From Rossellomorea arthrocnemi (GTDB lineage: Bacteria > Bacillota > Bacilli > Bacillales > Bacillaceae_B), in NCBI RefSeq assembly GCF_904424705.1, contig NZ_CAJGBF010000002.1:372001-436000 (forward strand): a DNA stretch of 64,000 bases, given 5' to 3'. The notes under the pieces are model-generated. The model was not told the origin of the DNA, made no database searches, and saw nothing but the letters and a program-made list of their open reading frames with translations. Shown one piece after another: positions 11,754 through 20,770 of this stretch. Numbering within the stretch: the first letter of the stretch is position 1; every line of letters starts with the position of its first letter. The translations under genes were made by a program, and so were the position numbers.

Positions 11754-12863
11754 TCATCTTGTCTGATACCCTGTATTTTCCTGGTCAACCGCATCATGCA
11801 GCGCCGCGTTGAGTCCGCTTGCAATGAGGTTGGCCATGTCCTCCATAAATACATCCACTTCTTTAGGAGTAACCATCAGGTTATGACCGATGGGCGAGAG
11901 CACCTCATGAATCAATTTTCGTTTTTCGTGATCCGGCAGTGTTCCGACAATTCCCATGAAGGTTTGGCGGTGCTGTTCTTCTGGAAGATCTTCCTCCGTT
12001 AATGTTCTTCTTTCACCGAAGCTTAATCCTGCCGGTGCCAGTGACCTTGATGGACGGTCTCCTTCTCTCATTTCTTTACCGAAATGTTTTAAAAGGAAAT
12101 CCACCGTATCGCTGACGATTGTCACAGCATCCAGTACGGTCGGAACACCGATAGCGATGACCGGAACTCCTAACGTTTCCTGATCCAATCCTTTTCGTTT
12201 ATTCCCAACCCCGGATCCCGGATGGATGCCGGTGTCTGATATCTGGATCGTCGCATTGACACGTTCAATCGAACGGGATGCCAAGGCGTCGATGGCGATG
12301 ATAAAGTCAGGCTTGGATTTCTCCACCACACCGAAAATAATATCGCTCGTTTCGATACCTGTCAGTCCCATTACACCTGGAACGAGGGCACTTACCGGTC
12401 GATATCCCTCTTCCACCGATTCAGGTTGAAGTTCAAAAAGATGCCTCGTGACAATAATATCCTCACATACACGTGGGCCCAGTGAATCCGGCGTCACATT
12501 CCAGTTTCCAAGCCCAACAATTAAGCAACTTGCATTTTTACTGATTTTGTTACTAATCAGAAATTGATTAAATTCATTGGCAAATACTTTTTCCACCCTT
12601 TGCTGAAGCTCTGTATTTTCCTCGCGGATACCGTGAGCCTCAATGGTTAGATAGTTTCCCGGTTTCTTTCCTATTTTTTCTTCCCCTTCAGGTGTAACTG
12701 TGACCAGTGAAACTTTGACGCCATCCTCTTCTCTTTCTTTTATCATGACACCTTGAATGGACGACGTATCTTCCCCTTTATCACTGACCACCATTTCTCT
12801 TGCTTCAACAGCAAGATCGGTACGAATGGAATATTTACTAAGATCGATTTCTTCTTTTTTCAT
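11754..12863 (-). CDS. gpr: Germination protease GPR (spore protease)
   Basis: 369 residues. Made in the forespore as a zymogen; on germination it degrades the small acid-soluble proteins that coat spore DNA. The N-terminal [13 protein letters not shown] matches the propeptide processing region of Bacillus GPR. The core shows [42 protein letters not shown] and [14 protein letters not shown], all family hallmarks. A sigma-G-like promoter lies upstream. Divergent from rpsT, as in B. subtilis. Confidence 0.97.
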   Translation of the reverse strand: MKKEEIDLSKYSIRTDLAVEAREMVVSDKGEDTSSIQGVMIKEREEDGVKVSLVTVTPEGEEKIGKKPGNYLTIEAHGIREENTELQQRVEKVFANEFNQFLISNKISKNASCLIVGLGNWNVTPDSLGPRVCEDIIVTRHLFELQPESVEEGYRPVSALVPGVMGLTGIETSDIIFGVVEKSKPDFIIAIDALASRSIERVNATIQISDTGIHPGSGVGNKRKGLDQETLGVPVIAIGVPTVLDAVTIVSDTVDFLLKHFGKEMREGDRPSRSLAPAGLSFGERRTLTEEDLPEEQHRQTFMGIVGTLPDHEKRKLIHEVLSPIGHNLMVTPKEVDVFMEDMANLIASGLNAALHDAVDQENTGYQTR

Positions 12864-12903
12864 TTCGACTCTACCTCCAGGCTTGGGATATTATCCAGTA
12901 TTT

Positions 12904-12933
12904 TTTTATGTTTACCTTTTTGGCGAGTGTTCA
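12904..12933 (-). promoter_or_regulatory. Putative sigma-G promoter of gpr
   Basis: On the minus strand TGAACA and CATAAAA are separated by 17 bp, close to the forespore sigma-G consensus (TGAATA, about 18 bp, CATACTA). The -10 is about 40 bp before the gpr start. gpr is a known sigma-G gene in B. subtilis. Confidence 0.5.
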
Positions 12934-12961
12934 TTCACTTGTTTAATTTCACTCCATAGTA

Positions 12962-12990
12962 TTGCAATATCACTGTTCGTTTGATAAAAT
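12962..12990 (+). promoter_or_regulatory. Putative sigma-A promoter of rpsT
   Basis: TTGCAA, 17 bp, TAAAAT on the plus strand about 75 bp ahead of the rpsT start codon, leaving a leader of roughly 70 nt. Confidence 0.5.
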
Positions 12991-13065
12991 ATCATTTGTT
13001 CTTATTGTTTAGGAATTTAAATCGAGTCACATAGAATCTCGATCCTTTTATAGGAGGTGACAGGA

Positions 13066-13317
13066 ATGCCAAATATCAAATCAGCTATCAAACGCGTAAA
13101 AACTAGCAACGAGCGTAACGCTCAAAACGCTGCAGTAAAATCTACAATGCGTACTGCTATTAAGAAAGCAGAAGCAGCAGCAACTAACAGCGCTGATAAC
13201 GCGAAAGATCTAGTAACTGAAGCGGTACGTCAATTAGACAAAGCAGCTCAAAAAGGTCTTATCCACAAAAACGCTGCAGATCGACAAAAGTCTCGCCTAA
13301 TGAAAAAAGCGAACTAA
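13066..13317 (+). CDS. rpsT: 30S ribosomal protein S20
   Basis: 83 residues starting [14 protein letters not shown], the canonical S20 start; the ATG at 13066 lies close behind AGGAGGTGA, and an in-frame GTG nine bases upstream overlaps that site and is not needed. Basic, helical, 16S-binding protein rich in Lys, Ala and Asn. Transcribed alone and followed by a strong terminator. Divergent from gpr and convergent with holA. Confidence 0.98.
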   Translation: MPNIKSAIKRVKTSNERNAQNAAVKSTMRTAIKKAEAAATNSADNAKDLVTEAVRQLDKAAQKGLIHKNAADRQKSRLMKKAN

Positions 13318-13325
13318 TTGAAAGA

Positions 13326-13359
13326 AACCACCCGGTCAATTAACCGGGTGGTTTTTTTT
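13326..13359. terminator. Bidirectional terminator between rpsT and holA
   Basis: Perfect 10-bp stem AACCACCCGG / CCGGGTGGTT, 8-nt loop, followed by seven T on the plus strand. It overlaps the holA stop codon and can serve both convergent genes. Confidence 0.92.
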
Positions 13360-14386
13360 ACGTAAAACTTTGATCATGAAGTTTAAACAGAAACATTTCA
13401 ATCATCAGTTCTTTTTTGATCCTGCCTGTTTTGATTTCATAATCTCCCTCTGAGAGGGTATCGATGATAAGGGCCAGCTGCTTATCATTGAAATGCTTCG
13501 CCTGTCCCGCTGCAAGTTTCACCCTGAACGGGTGCACCTTCAAGGTGGAAGCGATTTTCTGCTGACCATACCCTCTTCGTGACAGCTCCTTGACGCCGTA
13601 AATCAGGCGGAATTGCCCCGCCAGGATCGCCAGGATTTTTAACGGTTCTTCGTTTTGTTTGAGTAGGTCATAGTAGATCCTTAATGCTTCATCGATTCTT
13701 CTGTGTACGACCTTGTCCACTAATGTGAAAATATTCTGTTCCAGCGATCTTGCCGTTAAACGTTCAACTACTTCAATATCAATCCGATTGGTGTCACTTG
13801 CATATAGTGAGAGCTTATCCAATTCCTGAGTAAGCATCATCAGGTTTGTTCCTGCAAGCGTGAGCAATAATTCAACGGCATCTTCATCGATCTGAACATT
13901 ATTCCCGGATGCCCGTTCTCTCACCCAGGATTTCAGTTCATGCTCATTCAATTTTTTGGCTTCCACTACTTCCGCGAGCTTCTTTAAGGACTTGGTGACT
14001 TTTTTACGCTCGTCCAATTTCTCGTAATTCGCGGTGATCACAAGTATCGTGTATGGTGCAGGGGTTTGTATGTATTGTTCGAAACGCTTGATATTATGCT
14101 CAACCTTTTCTTTTGTTTTTTCAGCAGTCAAGAAAACGGGATTTTGCAGAATAACTACTCTTTTCTCTCCCATAAACGGAAACGTTTCTGCATCTTCAAT
14201 CGCAACCTCTATCGGTGTTTCTTCCAGGTCATAGCTGGAAAAATTAAAATCCATTTCTTCTTCTGAAATGGCACTTGAGACAATCTTTTGTTTCGTTTCA
14301 TTAATAATAAATGACTCATTTCCGTAAACTAAATATATAGCGGCAAATTGAGATTTCTCTATTTTTTTCCATGTATCGATAACCAA
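13358..14386 (-). CDS. holA: DNA polymerase III delta subunit (HolA)
   Basis: 342 residues from a TTG at 14386, giving the N-terminus MVIDTWKKIEK, which fits the B. subtilis YqeN pattern, with GGAGAG nine bases upstream. An ATG at 14401 would add five residues but has a poor binding site. Delta opens the beta clamp within the clamp-loader complex. The AAA+-like fold is visible: IYLVYGNESFIINETKQKI at the N-terminus, then the lid and collar helices (SLEQNIFTLVDKVVHRR). Gene position next to rpsT and yqzM matches B. subtilis. Confidence 0.93.
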   Translation of the reverse strand: MVIDTWKKIEKSQFAAIYLVYGNESFIINETKQKIVSSAISEEEMDFNFSSYDLEETPIEVAIEDAETFPFMGEKRVVILQNPVFLTAEKTKEKVEHNIKRFEQYIQTPAPYTILVITANYEKLDERKKVTKSLKKLAEVVEAKKLNEHELKSWVRERASGNNVQIDEDAVELLLTLAGTNLMMLTQELDKLSLYASDTNRIDIEVVERLTARSLEQNIFTLVDKVVHRRIDEALRIYYDLLKQNEEPLKILAILAGQFRLIYGVKELSRRGYGQQKIASTLKVHPFRVKLAAGQAKHFNDKQLALIIDTLSEGDYEIKTGRIKKELMIEMFLFKLHDQSFT

Positions 14387-14622
14387 GTCAGCACTCTCCA
14401 TTAAGTCTTTTCTCTACTCTATGGTAAAAAAGCTTTTTGGTTTTGGCAAGGGGTAAAGGGGACATCCCTCATATAGGACACCCCCTATATCTATATTAAC
14501 GTTAACGGAGAAGACCTAGGAACCTTTTCCGTCAACGGTATTTCCTTTGTAGTAATAGTGTCACCCCATGCTGTTAAAGTTATGGGTGACAACTCTTGTC
14601 AGTAAAGGAAAAAGTAAATGGA

Positions 14623-14655
14623 AGTATAGATTTTTCAGTTGCATTGTTCTATACT
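14623..14655. repeat. 8-bp inverted repeat in the yqzM leader
   Basis: AGTATAGA (14623-14630) and TCTATACT (14648-14655) form a perfect inverted repeat with a 17-nt spacer ending 12 bp before the yqzM ribosome binding site. It could be an operator or a leader hairpin. A second inverted repeat, TGTCACCC / GGGTGACA, lies just upstream at 14559-14591. Confidence 0.5.
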
Positions 14656-14679
14656 AGAATAGAAATAGGAGGGGTAGTT

Positions 14680-14814
14680 GTGAACCAATTTGAAAAGAAT
14701 GTACAATCAAAAAGAAATGATGCGGTAGATTCTGGCGTTGGCTTCGGTGTTTCTTTTGGGTTCTTTGCCGTAATGTTCATTATTGCAACAGTTATCAAGA
14801 TGATTGGCTCTTAA
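14680..14814 (+). CDS. yqzM: YqzM family small membrane protein
   Basis: 44 residues from a GTG at 14680 behind AGGAGGGG. The segment FEKNVQSKRNDAVDSGVGF is characteristic of YqzM, and the C-terminal half (about residues 24-42) is one membrane helix. Function unknown. Opposite in strand to comEC, the same arrangement as in B. subtilis. Confidence 0.9.
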   Translation: MNQFEKNVQSKRNDAVDSGVGFGVSFGFFAVMFIIATVIKMIGS

Positions 14815-14822
14815 TGAAAAAT

Positions 14823-14937
14823 AGGAGGCAGGCCTTAAAGATTTCGGTTACTTCAATTTCCATAAATGGTACTTTTGGTATCATAAAGATGTGTTGAAGG
14901 CACCTGACTCTTTATCGATAGGTCTGCCTTTTTTCAT
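14823..14937 (+). ncRNA. Candidate structured 3' region ending in a terminator
   Basis: After the yqzM stop, AGGCAGGCC pairs with GGTCTGCCT about 75 nt further on, directly followed by six T. Inside, ACTTCAA pairs with TTGAAG and CCAT with ATGG. The simplest reading is a long terminator for yqzM, but the interior is unusually large and structured. Not matched to a known RNA family from memory. Confidence 0.4.
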
Positions 14938-14965
14938 TTGCGCTTAATTTGTTTTGTTCTACATC

Positions 14966-17242
14966 CTATGGCAGGTGGGCTGAAAACGTTCCTTTTTTAT
15001 CCCAAAAACGATAGGTGATAGCCCCATTCATTGCAGTATTATATATCGTCAGTCCCCTTGTTTTCAATCTCTCTACCACTTCAGGGTGAGGATGACCGAA
15101 TCGATTGGATTCTCCCGCAGAGATCACTGCGACTGAAGGATTCGTTTCATTGAGGAACTCTTCCGTTGTACTTGTATTACTGCCATGATGCCCGACTTTC
15201 AATACGTCTACCGGCAAATCGAATGTTTGAATGAATTGTCTTTCCCCGTCTTCCTCCATGTCTCCTGTAAATAACCATTTCTTTGCTCCGATTTCACCAT
15301 ACAACACAATGGAATCATTATTTCCTTCATATACATCATCAAGGGGGGAAACGATATGCAACCCAGCCTTACCTCCACGCCAATGGGTTTGAAACATTGC
15401 TTCTTTAACAGGAATTCTTTTTTTCTTAGCCGTTTTAATAATTTCCTCCACTTCGATTTTCTCGCTGCTTCCGGGACTGATCAATATCTCCCTCACCTCC
15501 ACCTCTTCTAAAACAGCTTGTGCTCCACCGATATGATCGAGATCTCCATGAGTTAAGATCAATGTATCAATGGAAGTAATTCCTTTGCTTTTTAAAAAAG
15601 GCACGACAATGTCTTCGCCTACAGAAAAGCGGTCATTTTTCTCCTCCCATTTTTCTATTGGGAATTGCACCTCCCCTCCTGCATCAATTAAATATGTGCC
15701 ACGGTTATATGGTAAATCGATCAAGGTCGCATCTCCCTGCCCAACATCGATGAAGACAATTTCTCCATAAGCATGGAAATTGTTCAAGAAAAGGTGAAGG
15801 ACTGCAAAGAAGAAAAGCAGCCCACCCGACAGGTATTTCCTCTTTTCTATTCCAACAAATACAAAATAGATAAGAATAAGATAACCCAGTAGAAAAAGAA
15901 AGGCCGGTCTCCCCATTACCAAGGCGCTGAAAGGAAAAGAAGAAATGGTGTTGGATAACCATTGAATACTTTCCAACAGAATTTGATAAATGGCCATGGA
16001 CCATCCTGACGATACTATAAATGTTAAGAGATAGACGGCGATAGCCATCGGAAGGATTAAAATAGAAAAAAGGGGTACATAGAGGAGATTAGTCAGAAAA
16101 CCGATTAACGAGAATTCATAGAAATGGTAGATCACGACAGGAAAAGATGATAATTGGGCGACCATCGTTACGGTGAACATTTGTTTGAAAGTAGAGGATG
16201 CCTGTAAAATAGAAGCTGAAGAAATAACGAGGGAAAAACTGACTATAAATGAGAGCTGGAAACCAACATTGAATACCAAGAAAGGTTCGTATATAACAAT
16301 GAAAAGAAAAACAATTGACAGGCTTTCCAACACACTTAGTTTCCCCCTTGCTTTCTTACTCAGGATTAGGACGATCAGCATGGAGGATGCCCGGACTACA
16401 GAAGGTGAGCCGCCGGTTAGTACAATATAACAAAGCAGAAAGACAATCCCTATCCATGATGAAGCTTCCCTGGTTATACCCATCTTTAATAAAAAATAGT
16501 GAAGAAACGCAAACAATAGACCCACATGAAGGCCCGAGATGGCCAGTAAATGAACGACACCGAGCTCCCTGAAGGACTTCATGGTGTCCTTATTCATTTC
16601 CCCTGTCTCTCCGAATAGTAATGCCTGTGTGATACCGACAGTTGAAGGCGGGAAATTCTGTTCAATTCTTTTTAATCCTTTAAACCTGAGCTGTGTCAGG
16701 AAATGTTTCCAGGTGCTGAAATCTTCACATCCCTCGAATGCCTGTACTTCTAGGAACCAATAAATCCCCTGACGATACAGATAGTCTTTATAGTCGAATA
16801 AATTCGGATTTTTATTAGGTTTTGGCTCAGTGAGCTCCCCCTTAACTTTGCATACATAACCAGGTTTCATTTCTTTAAATTTTTTCTTTTCCTCCTCTGA
16901 AGAAAAGGAATATTTGATCAGTACTGTTTCATCCTCTATTCTTGCCAAGGAGATTAATGAGCTGCCGTCTATGGAGGGAATGTCATCTATAGACACTTTA
17001 AAGAAAGCAGGTTCGTGTTGTGGAGAAAGAACGGATTTCTGATGGTTTTGTTGTAAATGAGTGTTGAAGTAAGATATAACCACAAAAAGGATCGAAAGAA
17101 TGAGGATCGAATAGGGCATTTTTCTGAGGTAAAGAGAAAGCAGGAGAAGAACAAGGAGGAAAGCACCCCAGTGTATCTGAAGTGCCAGCAATGTCCCTGA
17201 TAGAACCGACAACGCCAAGTAAAGACAAATCCCTCTACCCAT
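14966..17242 (-). CDS. comEC: Competence DNA channel protein ComEC/Rec2
   Basis: 758 residues, normal for Bacillus ComEC. It forms the inner-membrane channel for single-stranded DNA uptake during transformation. Membrane segments start at residue 5 and form the N-terminal and competence domains up to about residue 490 (TQALLFGETGEM, HLLAISGLHVGLLF). The C-terminal metallo-beta-lactamase domain shows THGDLDHIGG and VGHHGSNTST with metal ligands intact. Start overlaps the comEB stop by 8 bp; third gene of the comE operon. Confidence 0.96.
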   Translation of the reverse strand: MGRGICLYLALSVLSGTLLALQIHWGAFLLVLLLLSLYLRKMPYSILILSILFVVISYFNTHLQQNHQKSVLSPQHEPAFFKVSIDDIPSIDGSSLISLARIEDETVLIKYSFSSEEEKKKFKEMKPGYVCKVKGELTEPKPNKNPNLFDYKDYLYRQGIYWFLEVQAFEGCEDFSTWKHFLTQLRFKGLKRIEQNFPPSTVGITQALLFGETGEMNKDTMKSFRELGVVHLLAISGLHVGLLFAFLHYFLLKMGITREASSWIGIVFLLCYIVLTGGSPSVVRASSMLIVLILSKKARGKLSVLESLSIVFLFIVIYEPFLVFNVGFQLSFIVSFSLVISSASILQASSTFKQMFTVTMVAQLSSFPVVIYHFYEFSLIGFLTNLLYVPLFSILILPMAIAVYLLTFIVSSGWSMAIYQILLESIQWLSNTISSFPFSALVMGRPAFLFLLGYLILIYFVFVGIEKRKYLSGGLLFFFAVLHLFLNNFHAYGEIVFIDVGQGDATLIDLPYNRGTYLIDAGGEVQFPIEKWEEKNDRFSVGEDIVVPFLKSKGITSIDTLILTHGDLDHIGGAQAVLEEVEVREILISPGSSEKIEVEEIIKTAKKKRIPVKEAMFQTHWRGGKAGLHIVSPLDDVYEGNNDSIVLYGEIGAKKWLFTGDMEEDGERQFIQTFDLPVDVLKVGHHGSNTSTTEEFLNETNPSVAVISAGESNRFGHPHPEVVERLKTRGLTIYNTAMNGAITYRFWDKKGTFSAHLP

Positions 17243-17798
17243 TAAACAGCTTTATGTATGCTTGTTCATAATAGTCAAGCTTTTCTTCAGATACCCCGAG
17301 TTGCCTAAGGTCTTTGATTAATTGTATCATCAACTCTGCTTTTTCCTTATGCTTAACATCGATGCTGCTTTCTTCAAAAGGTACTTTTTCCACATGGACG
17401 TCTGCCTTTTCAAATAGTTCAATGGCGTAAGGATGATTTTTGTAATCCTTTGCATAATAAACCGTTTTGATTCCCGCCTGGATCAGCGCCTTACAGCATT
17501 GAAGGCAAGGAAAGTGAGTCACGTATATGTCAGCATTCTCTGTTCCTACACCGAATTTCGAACATTGCAGAAGGGCATTCATTTCAGCATGAATGGTCCT
17601 CACACAGTGATTGTCAATGACATAGCACCCTTCATCTATACAATGATCTCCACCGGCTATGGAGCCATTATAGCCGCCTGCAATAATTCGCTTATCCCTG
17701 ACGATGGTTGCTCCAACTGCCAGTCTCGTACACGTACTGCGGAGGGCAAGCAGTTGACTTTGAGCCATGAAATATTGATGCCAAGCTATTCTTTCCAT
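17235..17798 (-). CDS. comEB: ComE operon protein 2, dCMP deaminase-like (ComEB)
   Basis: 187 residues from the ATG at 17798, seven bases after GGGAG; the ATG at 17804 is too close to that site. Zinc cytidine/deoxycytidylate deaminase family: HAEMNALLQC and PCLQCC hold the zinc ligands and catalytic glutamate, and NGSIAGGDHCIDEGC is the Bacillus ComEB signature. Translation is probably coupled to comEC through the overlap. In B. subtilis it is not essential for competence, so its role is metabolic or regulatory. Confidence 0.95.
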   Translation of the reverse strand: MERIAWHQYFMAQSQLLALRSTCTRLAVGATIVRDKRIIAGGYNGSIAGGDHCIDEGCYVIDNHCVRTIHAEMNALLQCSKFGVGTENADIYVTHFPCLQCCKALIQAGIKTVYYAKDYKNHPYAIELFEKADVHVEKVPFEESSIDVKHKEKAELMIQLIKDLRQLGVSEEKLDYYEQAYIKLFNG

Positions 17799-17876
17799 CT
17801 CCATTCTCCCTTCTGTTTTATACGAATATGTTTGATGCTTGTTTAAGTGTATAAAGATTTGCCACGTTTCGTCAAT

Positions 17877-18488
17877 TCATTGGACATAAATATGTTCTTT
17901 TAATTTCTCAAATGTCTTTTCTCCAATTCCTGTAATGTTGGTAATCTCTTCAATAGCTGTAAACGGTCCATTTTCTTCACGATATTGAACAAAGGTCGCC
18001 GCTTTGGATGGCCCGATTCCGGGAAGTGTTTCAAATTCCTGCTGAGAGGCTGTATTAATATTGAGTTTGTCCTTTTTTTGATCTGTCCCGGAGGCAGAAG
18101 AAGGCACAATCTCCGGCGTTACTTCCATTTCACCTATTTTCGGGACATAGATCATCATCTCGTCCGTTACCTTGACTGCCAGATTCATCAGTTTTTCATC
18201 TGCATTTTTAGTGAAGCCGCCTGCTCTGTCAATCACGAATTTCAATCTTTCCCCTGTACTTACTTCATAAAGTCCGGGATTTACTACTTCTCCTTTCAGG
18301 TCCACGTAAACTTTTTCTGGACTCTTCACTGTTTGAGGTTTCTCTTTCTTTTCCACATGTGTTGCAGTCAAGGAAGGTTCTTCTATTGGAGGGTGGGAAG
18401 CATTTTTCAATATATACGCTATCAGGAAAACAGCAAAAATCACAAGAAGCACAAGGAGGGTTCTGTACTTTTCTATTATGGAATGCAC
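17877..18488 (-). CDS. comEA: Competence DNA receptor ComEA
   Basis: 203 residues from a GTG at 18488 with AGAGGTG seven bases ahead. Membrane-anchored double-strand DNA receptor for transformation. One membrane segment lies at about residues 9-28, an SLBB domain at about 60-115 (VYVDLKGEVVNPGLYEV), a Ser/Lys linker, and paired helix-hairpin-helix motifs at 140-200 (LPGIGPSKA, ITGIGEKTFEKL). First gene of the comE operon, divergent from comER. Confidence 0.95.
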   Translation of the reverse strand: MHSIIEKYRTLLVLLVIFAVFLIAYILKNASHPPIEEPSLTATHVEKKEKPQTVKSPEKVYVDLKGEVVNPGLYEVSTGERLKFVIDRAGGFTKNADEKLMNLAVKVTDEMMIYVPKIGEMEVTPEIVPSSASGTDQKKDKLNINTASQQEFETLPGIGPSKAATFVQYREENGPFTAIEEITNITGIGEKTFEKLKEHIYVQ

Positions 18489-18568
18489 GTGAAATCACCT
18501 CTTATGGAATATTCATTGCAAGGAGTTCATAAGTTTTAGGAGAGAGTGTGATAGAAGGAGGGCTGAAC

Positions 18569-19390
18569 ATGAAAGTAGGAATCATCGGGACGGGAAACAT
18601 GGGGAAAATCATAATTGAAGCTCTCATTGAATCAAAGGCAATTGCTCCTTCGCATCTTCATATTACGAATCGTTCATTAAAAAAAGCCGAGGATTTAAAA
18701 GAGAAATTCAACAAAGTGAATGTAGATCATTCAAATGAAGAAGTGATTTCTTCGTCTGATTTAATCTTCATCTGTGTTAAACCGCATGATGTGTATGATG
18801 TGATTCAGGAGAATAAGAATAGCTTCTCGAAGGAAAAATGTGTTGTTTCCATCACAAGTCCGGTAAGTGTTGGCCAGTTGGAGTCATTATTATCCTGCTC
18901 TTGTGCACGATTCATTCCAAGCATCACAAATCGTGCATTGAGCGGTGTGTCTCTTTTAACGTATGGAAGTCATTGTTCAGATAAATGGAGGCGGGATTTA
19001 ACAAAGCTTGCCCGGCATATCTCTACACCCGTCGTGATTGATGAAAATGTCACACGGGTTGCTTCTGATATTGTCAGCTGCGGACCTGCATTTTTCAGTT
19101 ATGTTACTCAAAGGTTCATTAACGCTGCAGTGGAGGTAACGGAAATTGATCGTGAAACGGCGACCGTGCTTGCGTCTGAGATGCTGGTTGGTCTTGGAGA
19201 CTTGTTAAAGAAGAATATCTATACGTTACCGACGCTTCAAGAGAAAGTTTGCGTAAAAGGAGGGGTGACCGGGATAGGCATATCTGTGATGGAAAGGGAA
19301 TTGGGAGAAGTTTTCGAGAAATTATTCGAAGCCACACAAGAAAAATTCGTGGACGATATTGAGGGAACTAAATCACAATTTGGGGTCTAA
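18569..19390 (+). CDS. comER: ComER, pyrroline-5-carboxylate reductase-like protein
   Basis: 273 residues from the ATG at 18569, preceded by GAAGGAGGG; upstream in-frame codons are not needed. NAD(P)-binding GIIGTGNMGKIIIEAL at the N-terminus and the ProC-type dimerisation domain identify the ProC family. In B. subtilis comER is divergent from comEA, as here, and in some Bacillus species it affects sporulation and biofilm formation; the substrate is unclear. Terminated at 19577-19633. Confidence 0.92.
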   Translation: MKVGIIGTGNMGKIIIEALIESKAIAPSHLHITNRSLKKAEDLKEKFNKVNVDHSNEEVISSSDLIFICVKPHDVYDVIQENKNSFSKEKCVVSITSPVSVGQLESLLSCSCARFIPSITNRALSGVSLLTYGSHCSDKWRRDLTKLARHISTPVVIDENVTRVASDIVSCGPAFFSYVTQRFINAAVEVTEIDRETATVLASEMLVGLGDLLKKNIYTLPTLQEKVCVKGGVTGIGISVMERELGEVFEKLFEATQEKFVDDIEGTKSQFGV

Positions 19391-19576
19391 AAAAGACTCC
19401 TTTTTATATTTCGACATAAAGTGGTTTTTTCCTTCTTTTTTCTAAGTTTTTTCAAATCTTTTTTCTCTGATACTGTTGTTTCAAGAACTGCATCTGCCAA
19501 ACCTAAAGATACATCAACTACAACATACTTATCAAAGATAGCAACAAAACTTATGAAAAGAGCCATTAAAAATAAT

Positions 19577-19633
19577 AAAAATCCGAACGATTTCGAATTT
19601 CTTAAAAAAATTTGAATGATCGTTCGGATTTTT
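19577..19633. terminator. Bidirectional terminator between comER and yqeM
   Basis: AAAAATCCGAACGAT pairs perfectly with ATCGTTCGGATTTTT, and the inner arm TTCGAATTT / AAATTTGAA nearly continues the stem. T runs occur on both strands, so it can serve the convergent comER and yqeM transcripts. The rest of the 275-bp gap is AT-rich with no convincing gene. Confidence 0.9.
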
Positions 19634-19665
19634 CTTTGACTAAAACAACTTTGTCTCAGCCTTTT

Positions 19666-20412
19666 TTATTTCTTTTTACACGTAAAGAAGATTCTCTCAC
19701 TCTGATCTGTGGGAGATTCTTCTGTAAAGTCGGCAGTGATTTTCAACACATCAAACCCAATGTTGGATAACCACTCCTTTAACATAAGGGAGGGGTAGGT
19801 ACGCTGCTTGTGCAACTCTTCCACTCTCTCGTACTGTCCTGTTTTCTCGTCCTGCACAAAGAAAGTCAGTTCATGTTCTACACTATTTGGAACTTCCCCG
19901 GGAAAGCAATCCCAGATATAGGAAACGTGCTCATCTGTACAAGTAAAGGTCTGGTTCATGAATATTTGGGTCATCTTGAATATGGAATGGACATCAAAAA
20001 GAAATAACCCGTCCTGCTTCAAGTGGGCATGGACACACTTAAATGTATTTTCCACGTCAATCTCGTCTTCCAGGTAATTCAATGAATCACAAAAAATCGT
20101 AATCATATCGTATTCACCAAGTGATTCAAGCTTTGACATATCCTGTTGGAACAGATGAATTTGAATCTTTTGCGCCGAGGCCTTTTCCTGTGCGATGGTG
20201 AGCATGTCCTGAGATAAGTCGACACCAGTCACATCGTACCCATCCCCAGCTAACCTGAGGGATAATTCCCCTGTTCCACAGGCGATATCAAGAATTCTTT
20301 TCCCTTGGATTGAATAGTATTCTGCCTGATTATTGACATACTCCAGCCAGCCGTCGTATGGTACGTCCTGCATTAAATAATCGTATACGTAAGCAAAACG
20401 CTCATAGCTCAT
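19666..20412 (-). CDS. yqeM: Class I SAM-dependent methyltransferase YqeM
   Basis: 248 residues. SAM-binding motif I ILDIACGTGELSLRLA lies around residue 40, motif II GVDLSQDMLTIA follows, and the beta-4 segment MITIFCDSLNYL is clear. The methyl acceptor is unknown to me. It is the last gene of the yqeG operon and starts immediately after the rsfS stop codon, so the two are translationally linked. Confidence 0.88.
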   Translation of the reverse strand: MSYERFAYVYDYLMQDVPYDGWLEYVNNQAEYYSIQGKRILDIACGTGELSLRLAGDGYDVTGVDLSQDMLTIAQEKASAQKIQIHLFQQDMSKLESLGEYDMITIFCDSLNYLEDEIDVENTFKCVHAHLKQDGLFLFDVHSIFKMTQIFMNQTFTCTDEHVSYIWDCFPGEVPNSVEHELTFFVQDEKTGQYERVEELHKQRTYPSLMLKEWLSNIGFDVLKITADFTEESPTDQSERIFFTCKKK

Positions 20413-20766
20413 TTAAAGGTTCTCACCTTGTCCGACCTCGACGAATGATGCGTCTCCCCATAAACGTTCAAGATTATAGTAACCTCGCTCATCTTTATGG
20501 AATACGTGAGCGACTACATCGCCTAAGTCAACCAGGATCCAGCGTGCCTGATCGAATCCTTCAAGTCGTTTGACTGTGTACCCCTTTTCTTCTGCTGCGT
20601 CTTTCAATTCACGAGCGATCGCTTGTACCTGTTTGTCTGAGTTTCCGTGGCAGATCAGGAAATAATCCGCAATCAATGAAACACCTTTCATATCCAATAC
20701 AACAATATCCTCAGCACGTTTATCATCAGCAGCTTTAAATGCTAATTCTACTAAATTTTGTTCCAT
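20413..20766 (-). CDS. rsfS: Ribosomal silencing factor RsfS
   Basis: 117 residues, the usual size. RsfS binds protein uL14 (L14) and blocks subunit joining, lowering translation in nutrient limitation. Family segments DIVVLDMKGVSLIADYFLICHGNSDKQ and WILVDLGDVVAHVFHKDERGYYNLERLWGDA are visible. Four bases after yqeK and abutting yqeM within the yqeG operon. Confidence 0.96.
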   Translation of the reverse strand: MEQNLVELAFKAADDKRAEDIVVLDMKGVSLIADYFLICHGNSDKQVQAIARELKDAAEEKGYTVKRLEGFDQARWILVDLGDVVAHVFHKDERGYYNLERLWGDASFVEVGQGENL

Positions 20767-20770
20767 TCCT

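Noticed and set aside
19421-19615. 64-codon frame between comER and yqeM
   Set aside because: No ribosome binding site, low-complexity Phe/Ser/Lys composition, and its end is formed by the comER terminator.
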